Made by a program: the position numbers and the translations under genes
Shown: in pieces, positions 23,300-26,955 of the stretch
Layout of the letters: each line of letters opens with the position of its first letter
How positions within the stretch are numbered: position 1 is the first letter of the stretch
From: CAYLYP01 sp964387795
GTDB taxonomy: Bacteria; Bacteroidota; Bacteroidia; Bacteroidales; UBA7960
Length of the DNA stretch: 26,955 nucleotides
Assembly (NCBI GenBank): GCA_964387795.1
Contig: CAYLYP010000042.1
Span: 1-26,955, forward strand
Direction of reading: 5' to 3'
The notes under the pieces: generated by a model
The model's input: the letters and a program-made list of their open reading frames with translations, nothing else
What the model was told of the DNA's origin: nothing
Databases searched by the model: none

Positions 23300-24403
23300 T
23301 TAATCAAGTCCGATTGACAATATTACTAAAAATACACCATCAATTACATTTGTTTTGAAAACATGCCTGTCGGGATAGATTAGTTCAAGGCGTTTTTTAA
23401 GGTTGTCAAGCCCTATCCCTGATCCGCTTTTATCTGTGCTGTCTTTAGGAAAATATGTATTCTCCCCCGAAAAATGCAATTGATTGTCATGGATTGTCAT
23501 CTTAAAAGAAATACGTGAGGGATTTGAAACTGACACCCCATGTTTGAACGCATTTTCAATTAATGGGATAAACAATAAGGGGGCTACAGAAAAACTCCCA
23601 TCTTGTAACTGTGGAAAAGAATATTCAAGCTGGACTTTATTTGTCAGCCTTAACTTCATCAATTCAATGAACTTTGTCAAAAATGATATCTCCTGGTTCA
23701 GGTCCACTTTTTCCTGCCCTGTGTCATATAGCATATAACGCATCAACTTGCTCAGGTCAAGTATGGCTGTCTGTGCCCCTTCCGGTGATTTTTCAATCAA
23801 AGAGTAAATGTTGTTTAATGAGTTGAAGAAGAAATGAGGCTGAATCTGGTATTTCAGATGAATAAGCTCTGACTTTAGGTTCCTGTTTTCTATCTCTTTT
23901 TTCTCTGCCTCCGATTTAATCCATCGCTCTGTTACCCTTACTGCAATTGAAAATATTAATGGAACCGAATAGGAAAGGAAGTCTTTTATCATAAAAGGCT
24001 TAATTCCCGGAGGACCAGGCCGCCGATGCCTTATGCCCCCCTCAGGCCCTCTTTGGTCCATGATGGGAATCTCATCTCCAAAAATCCCTAATGGGAAGTC
24101 CCTGTGCATGAAAAAATCAAAAATCCTCATATTGGCATAAGACAGTATTGCTATTAGCCCAATATTTATCATGAAAAATAAAACAAACTTCTTCCTGAAC
24201 AAGAGTGTTTTTATCAACAAAAAATAATTCAGGTAAAAAATCAAGGCATACTGGATCAGGGGCGACCATATATCCAATAAAAGCCTTCTTACATAAGTCG
24301 ATTCTTCGGGCAATAAAAGATATGGAAGCGAAAACAAAAAGGCCCATATAAAGATATGCAAGCCAATTTTGAAAATCCGGTTCTTTGATTCTCTTTTTAT
24401 CAT
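23300..24403 (-). CDS. LytS-type sensor histidine kinase
   Basis: From the ATG at 24403 it has 367 residues; the frame extends two codons to a TTG at 24409. Four membrane helices are predicted (about 14-31, 48-66, 74-92 and 142-158). By this topology the loop between helices 3 and 4 faces the periplasm. That loop is rich in Gly, Pro, Arg and His (IMDQRGPEGGIRHRRPGPPG). The His_kinase region YQIQPHFFFNSLNNIYSLIE carries the phospho-acceptor His near 190. The ATPase part has PLIENAFKHG (N box) and SGSGIGLDNLKKRL (G box). It should phosphorylate the LytTR regulator encoded right after it. The signal is unknown; the loop composition resembles that of the transport proteins in the same block. Confidence 0.93.
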   Translation of the reverse strand: MIKRESKNRIFKIGLHIFIWAFLFSLPYLLLPEESTYVRRLLLDIWSPLIQYALIFYLNYFLLIKTLLFRKKFVLFFMINIGLIAILSYANMRIFDFFMHRDFPLGIFGDEIPIMDQRGPEGGIRHRRPGPPGIKPFMIKDFLSYSVPLIFSIAVRVTERWIKSEAEKKEIENRNLKSELIHLKYQIQPHFFFNSLNNIYSLIEKSPEGAQTAILDLSKLMRYMLYDTGQEKVDLNQEISFLTKFIELMKLRLTNKVQLEYSFPQLQDGSFSVAPLLFIPLIENAFKHGVSVSNPSRISFKMTIHDNQLHFSGENTYFPKDSTDKSGSGIGLDNLKKRLELIYPDRHVFKTNVIDGVFLVILSIGLD

Positions 24404-24819
24404 ATACAATTTTCTTTTGAAGTAAACTTCAATATCTCAAAAGCAATTTATTTTTAAAGATACACCTAAAAAAATAAATTCCACTTTAAAATCTCTTTTT
24501 CAGCTTCCTATGTGAATACAAAATTGAAGATTTTATTCATTCGGGCTTTTGAAAATAGAAGAACTGTATAATTGTACAGATAAACTGCTTGTATTTATCT
24601 AAGACCCAATTAATCAATAATTTAACCAACTATTTACACCAACTATTTGATTTTTATTATTATCTTTGCATTAAAAATAGCATTAACCGCATCATTGTTC
24701 CATGCAATTGTTCAAAACCAGTCATGAGTATTTGGCATAAGAATTGATTGACAGACAGATGCAATTTGCTAAAAACATATTAAGCCCCAAAAAACAATAT
24801 CCATAAAATCAGAAAACCA
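24404..24819. other. Divergent intergenic region between the kinase operon and the lamin-tail gene
   Basis: About 416 AT-rich bases. On the minus strand TATCTTTA (24455-24462), a 7/8 match to the -7 consensus, lies about 50 bases before the kinase start. On the plus strand a perfect TATCTTTG lies at 24661-24668. A 16-bp near-palindrome (CTGTA-TAATTG-TACAG) is at 24564-24579. No gene or RNA is recognised. Confidence 0.5.
24661..24668 (+). promoter_or_regulatory. Candidate -7 element (TATCTTTG) for the lamin-tail gene
   Basis: TATCTTTG is a perfect TAnnTTTG match, but 152 bases before the ATG, implying a long leader. The nearest TTTG upstream (24646-24649) is only 11 bases away, so the -33 element is not clear. 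Confidence 0.4.
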
Positions 24820-25665
24820 ATGAAAAAATCTACACTTTTTACTATTCTCAGTTCCAACATCAAAGCATCATTGTTCCTAAGCATTTTTACCCTGTTTGCC
24901 TTAGGCCTTACCGCCCAGAGCCTGAATTCAATACAGTCTGGCAAAGCCCAGCCTAAAGCCATGAAAGGCTTTTATGATTCGAAAACCTCCTTTGTTGTTA
25001 TAAATGAGTTTGTAGCTTCAAACGATAGCGGTGCCCAGGATGAAGCCGGGGAATATGAAGACTGGATTGAATTGTATAATACAGGTGATAATGAGGTAAA
25101 CCTTAGTGGATATTATTTAAGCGATAAAACTGATAATATTGTTAAATGGCAATTCCCTGAAGGAACAGTCATTGCTTCACATGCGTATCTGATTATATGG
25201 GCTGATGAAGATCAGGAAGATGGCCCCCTTCATTCAAATTTCAAATTATCTGCTGATGGGGAATCAATATTGTTAGTGGATACAGAACTAAACATCATCG
25301 ATCAATACACCTATGAAGCAGTTGCCTCAAACATGGCTTATGCCCGTATCCCCAACGGAACAGGCAACTTTGTTGTCCAGCAACCTACCTTTGCTGCAAA
25401 TAATGAAGGAAACACTGGAATTGAAAAACCTGTAAGCACTTCAGCTAATATGCTCAAAATATATCCCATCCCTGCAAAAACCACATTGAACCTGAATGCT
25501 GGCAATGCTTTGGTTGGTAAAAGAATGGACATCATCAACCTGATCGGGCAAACTGTCTTCTCTGAAATTGTCAATTCCACTATGACAATCAATGTCGAAA
25601 GCCTTGAAAAAGGGATTTATTTTATCAGGTGCGAAAACATCACTAAGAAATTCATTAAAGAATAG
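24820..25665 (+). CDS. Exported lamin-tail-domain protein with T9SS sorting domain
   Basis: The 281-residue protein has a signal peptide (about 1-33, ending GLTAQ). A lamin-tail domain (LTD) covers about 58-170: FVVINEFVASNDSG, EYEDWIELYNTGDNEVNLSG, YYLSDKTDNIVKWQFP, YLIIWADEDQEDG, and NFKLSADGESILLVD. This is the full strand order of the family. A linker leads to a C-terminal T9SS type A domain (LKIYPIPAKTTLNL to the end), so the protein should cross the outer membrane and be anchored or released. Bacterial LTDs are often attached to secreted nucleases, CotH or adhesins, but here the domain stands alone. An adhesive or structural role is possible, not shown. It is divergent from the histidine-kinase operon. 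Confidence 0.88.
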   Translation: MKKSTLFTILSSNIKASLFLSIFTLFALGLTAQSLNSIQSGKAQPKAMKGFYDSKTSFVVINEFVASNDSGAQDEAGEYEDWIELYNTGDNEVNLSGYYLSDKTDNIVKWQFPEGTVIASHAYLIIWADEDQEDGPLHSNFKLSADGESILLVDTELNIIDQYTYEAVASNMAYARIPNGTGNFVVQQPTFAANNEGNTGIEKPVSTSANMLKIYPIPAKTTLNLNAGNALVGKRMDIINLIGQTVFSEIVNSTMTINVESLEKGIYFIRCENITKKFIKE

Positions 25666-25671
25666 AATCAA

Positions 25672-25800
25672 TGAGCAAATGTGAAAATTAGCAAATGAGC
25701 AAATGTTTTTATTCCACAGATGCACTCAAATGGATCCACAGATTACTCAAATTAAATGAATTACTCAAATTATTGCTAATAGCTAATAAGCTAATGTGTG
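25672..25800. repeat. Cluster of short repeated words between convergent genes
   Basis: The stretch repeats a few words: GAGCAAATG (twice, within a run of GCAAATG units), CCACAGAT (25714-25721, 25736-25743), ACTCAAAT (25724-25731, 25745-25752, 25763-25770) and GCTAAT/GCTAATA units near 25775-25795. It lies between the ends of the lamin-tail gene and the convergent 189-aa gene. No hairpin terminator is seen. Confidence 0.6.
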
Positions 25801-25801
25801 C

Positions 25802-26371
25802 TCAGGGCATAAGTCTTTTTGTCATTTGCTGATCGATAAACTGAAAGAAAGATTGTGGGGTGAAACGGCGCCATGACAGGTCATTGAATTTCTCACTGAA
25901 GGCAATATAGTAATCAAGGTTTGCATCTTCAAATTCTTTAATTACAAAATCCCTGAAATTAATAGCAGCAATCCATCCATCTTCAAGGTCTTCGAACCAT
26001 TCCTGGTAATAACAATCGTCTGAGGAATGAAAATTCAATACGTTTTCACCTATCAGTATAAATTTATTGATCCCGTTTTCAATCAGGCATTCTGCAATGT
26101 TTCGTTTTAAATACATGATGTCGTTGTGAAGGCAGTCATTCCATTCCCCAATCATTTCAATGATACAATAACCTTCTTCATAGTCGGCAAAAAGGAGTTT
26201 TATAAAGAGGGTTGATGAGCCAATAAAATCCCATTGAGGGTGTATAAGATGGTTGTAAATAGCATGGCTGAATTCAAATTCGCTGTATTCCTTTCCATAG
26301 AAAGGGGATAATTCATCTTCAGAAGCAATATAATAATTGCGCCATGAATAAAATGGCTCTATGGTATGCAT
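25802..26371 (-). CDS. Protein of unknown function (189 residues)
   Basis: The product is acidic and rich in aromatic residues (many Tyr, Phe and Trp). It has no signal peptide, membrane segment or recognised motif. Alternating strands and helices (GYCIIEMIGEWND, INKFILIGENVLNFHSS, GWIAAINFRDFVIKEF) suggest a single compact alpha/beta domain in the cytoplasm. The regular codon use and full-length frame support a real gene. A 54-residue small ORF with a good promoter lies 86 bases upstream in the same direction, so the two may be co-transcribed. I do not recognise a family, and its function remains open. Confidence 0.65.
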   Translation of the reverse strand: MHTIEPFYSWRNYYIASEDELSPFYGKEYSEFEFSHAIYNHLIHPQWDFIGSSTLFIKLLFADYEEGYCIIEMIGEWNDCLHNDIMYLKRNIAECLIENGINKFILIGENVLNFHSSDDCYYQEWFEDLEDGWIAAINFRDFVIKEFEDANLDYYIAFSEKFNDLSWRRFTPQSFFQFIDQQMTKRLMP

Positions 26372-26457
26372 ACAAACAGGGATTAATTACTGTTGAATGC
26401 AAAGGTATATATTGGAATTGTGACTACGAAAAGAATTCTGATAGGGATATAAAAAAA

Positions 26458-26622
26458 TCAGGATGCAGGCGTTAAGGGCAAAACGTCCCCAATTACCTGT
26501 GAAGCCTTTAAAAGAATTATTGGCCCAAGGTAAAGGCTGTCGCCAATACGTATGTGATGGGGCTTAATGGTGTAAACATTCTTCCCACTTTCTGCCTTAA
26601 GCTTATCATACTTGTCTTTCAT
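26458..26622 (-). CDS. Small ORF, 54 residues, unknown
   Basis: The frame runs ATG (26622) to TGA (26458). It encodes a small protein with a charged N-terminus (MKDKYDKLKAESGKN) and then a mixed hydrophobic part with HHIRIGDSLYLGP and ILLKASQVIGDVLPL. Nothing in it is recognised. Support comes from a well-spaced Bacteroidota promoter 44 bases upstream and its placement in line with the 189-residue gene. No Shine-Dalgarno is seen, which is common in this phylum. It could also be a leader region that only happens to be open. Confidence 0.42.
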   Translation of the reverse strand: MKDKYDKLKAESGKNVYTIKPHHIRIGDSLYLGPIILLKASQVIGDVLPLTPAS

Positions 26623-26665
26623 GGGGAAAGAATTTTAAAGTTGTGAATTTTTTTTTACTTCATGT

Positions 26666-26697
26666 CAAATGTAATAAAAAATATTATTAGAAGCAAA
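26666..26697 (-). promoter_or_regulatory. Good Bacteroidota promoter (TTTG-N20-TACATTTG)
   Basis: On the minus strand TTTG (26697-26694) is followed after 20 bases by TACATTTG (26673-26666), a full match to TTTG-N19/20-TAnnTTTG. It points to the 54-residue ORF, 44 bases downstream, and the 189-residue gene behind it. It is the best-formed promoter I find in the window. Confidence 0.6.
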
Positions 26698-26865
26698 AAA
26701 ACATTGATTAGTTTATTAAAATAATAAATGCATTTTGAAATATGCCTGGTTTCGATATTCTGAAACATCAGATTATTCGCTATTTGGGTTAAGAATGAAT
26801 AACTGTTTTGATTGGTATGTAATCTTTGAATGAAAGCATTTTATCAGCCCAATATCATGGTATAG

Positions 26866-26955
26866 GTTGAGCCGGGGTTGAGCCGGGTTTGAGGCGGGTT
26901 TGAGCCGGGTTTGAGTCGGGTTCAACCCGGCTCAAACCCGGTTTAACATCGCCTC
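26866..26955. repeat. Inverted array of 11-bp units, copy 2 (cut by window edge)
   Basis: Five forward 11-mers run 26866-26920: GTTGAGCCGGG twice, then TTTGAGGCGGG, TTTGAGCCGGG and TTTGAGTCGGG. A 5-base hinge TTCAA (26921-26925) follows. The inverted side has CCCGGCTCAAA, CCCGGTTTAAC and the first eight bases (ATCGCCTC) of a third unit before the window ends. Unit number, hinge length and order of variant inverted units equal those at 8709-8812. From copy 1 one more inverted unit is expected beyond the edge. Confidence 0.9.

Overview
The window is about 27 kb of AT-rich DNA (roughly 40% GC by eye) from a Bacteroidota bacterium, probably Bacteroidales-like. The evidence is two proteins ending in type IX secretion (T9SS) sorting domains, TonB-dependent receptors with carboxypeptidase-regulatory-like N-termini, a DUF4249 lipoprotein, a LytS/LytTR two-component pair, and -7 promoter words of the TAnnTTTG type. 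I see no rRNA, tRNA, transposase, phage gene or CRISPR array.

Layout. (1) 1-4183, plus strand: the 3' part of an FAD glycerol-3-phosphate dehydrogenase, an FAD oxidase very like alkyl-dihydroxyacetone-phosphate synthase, and an FGGY sugar/glycerol kinase. Together they could turn glycerol into G3P, DHAP and then alkyl-DHAP, a plausible ether-lipid locus. (2) 4220-6160: a HEAT-repeat protein (minus) and an ATP-cone/Mrr-nuclease fusion (plus), ended by a bidirectional terminator. (3) 6245-11505: a secreted peptidyl-arginine deiminase, an EF-hand-like exported protein, an unknown lipoprotein and a DgkA-family kinase. A 104-bp inverted array of 11-mers lies upstream of the deiminase. (4) 11730-14593, plus strand: a Crp/Fnr regulator, an SLC45-like MFS transporter with a clear terminator, and a small protein-kinase-like enzyme.

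(5) 14634-24403, all minus strand, is a coherent block. In transcription order it encodes a LytS histidine kinase, a LytTR response regulator, a TonB-dependent receptor with an unusual extra N-terminal domain, a DUF4249 lipoprotein, a CBM9/DOMON-like lipoprotein and a second outer-membrane barrel protein. Five of the six proteins (all but the response regulator) carry Gly/Pro/Met-rich segments, strong in some and slight in the DUF4249 protein, including the predicted outer loop of the sensor kinase. I infer a regulated outer-membrane uptake or binding system for one ligand. The first receptor gene is preceded by a perfect 13-bp hairpin that buries its Shine-Dalgarno and abuts a TTG start.

(6) 24820-26955: a lamin-tail/T9SS exported protein, a stretch of short repeated words, a conserved-looking 189-aa unknown, a 54-aa small ORF behind a good Bacteroidota promoter, and a second, edge-truncated copy of the 11-mer inverted array.

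The most unusual signals are the 11-bp-periodic inverted array (two copies with the same internal grammar 18 kb apart), the SD-burying hairpin, and the Gly/Pro/Met-rich two-component/TonB block. Residue positions are hand counts and functions come from recognised motifs, not database searches.
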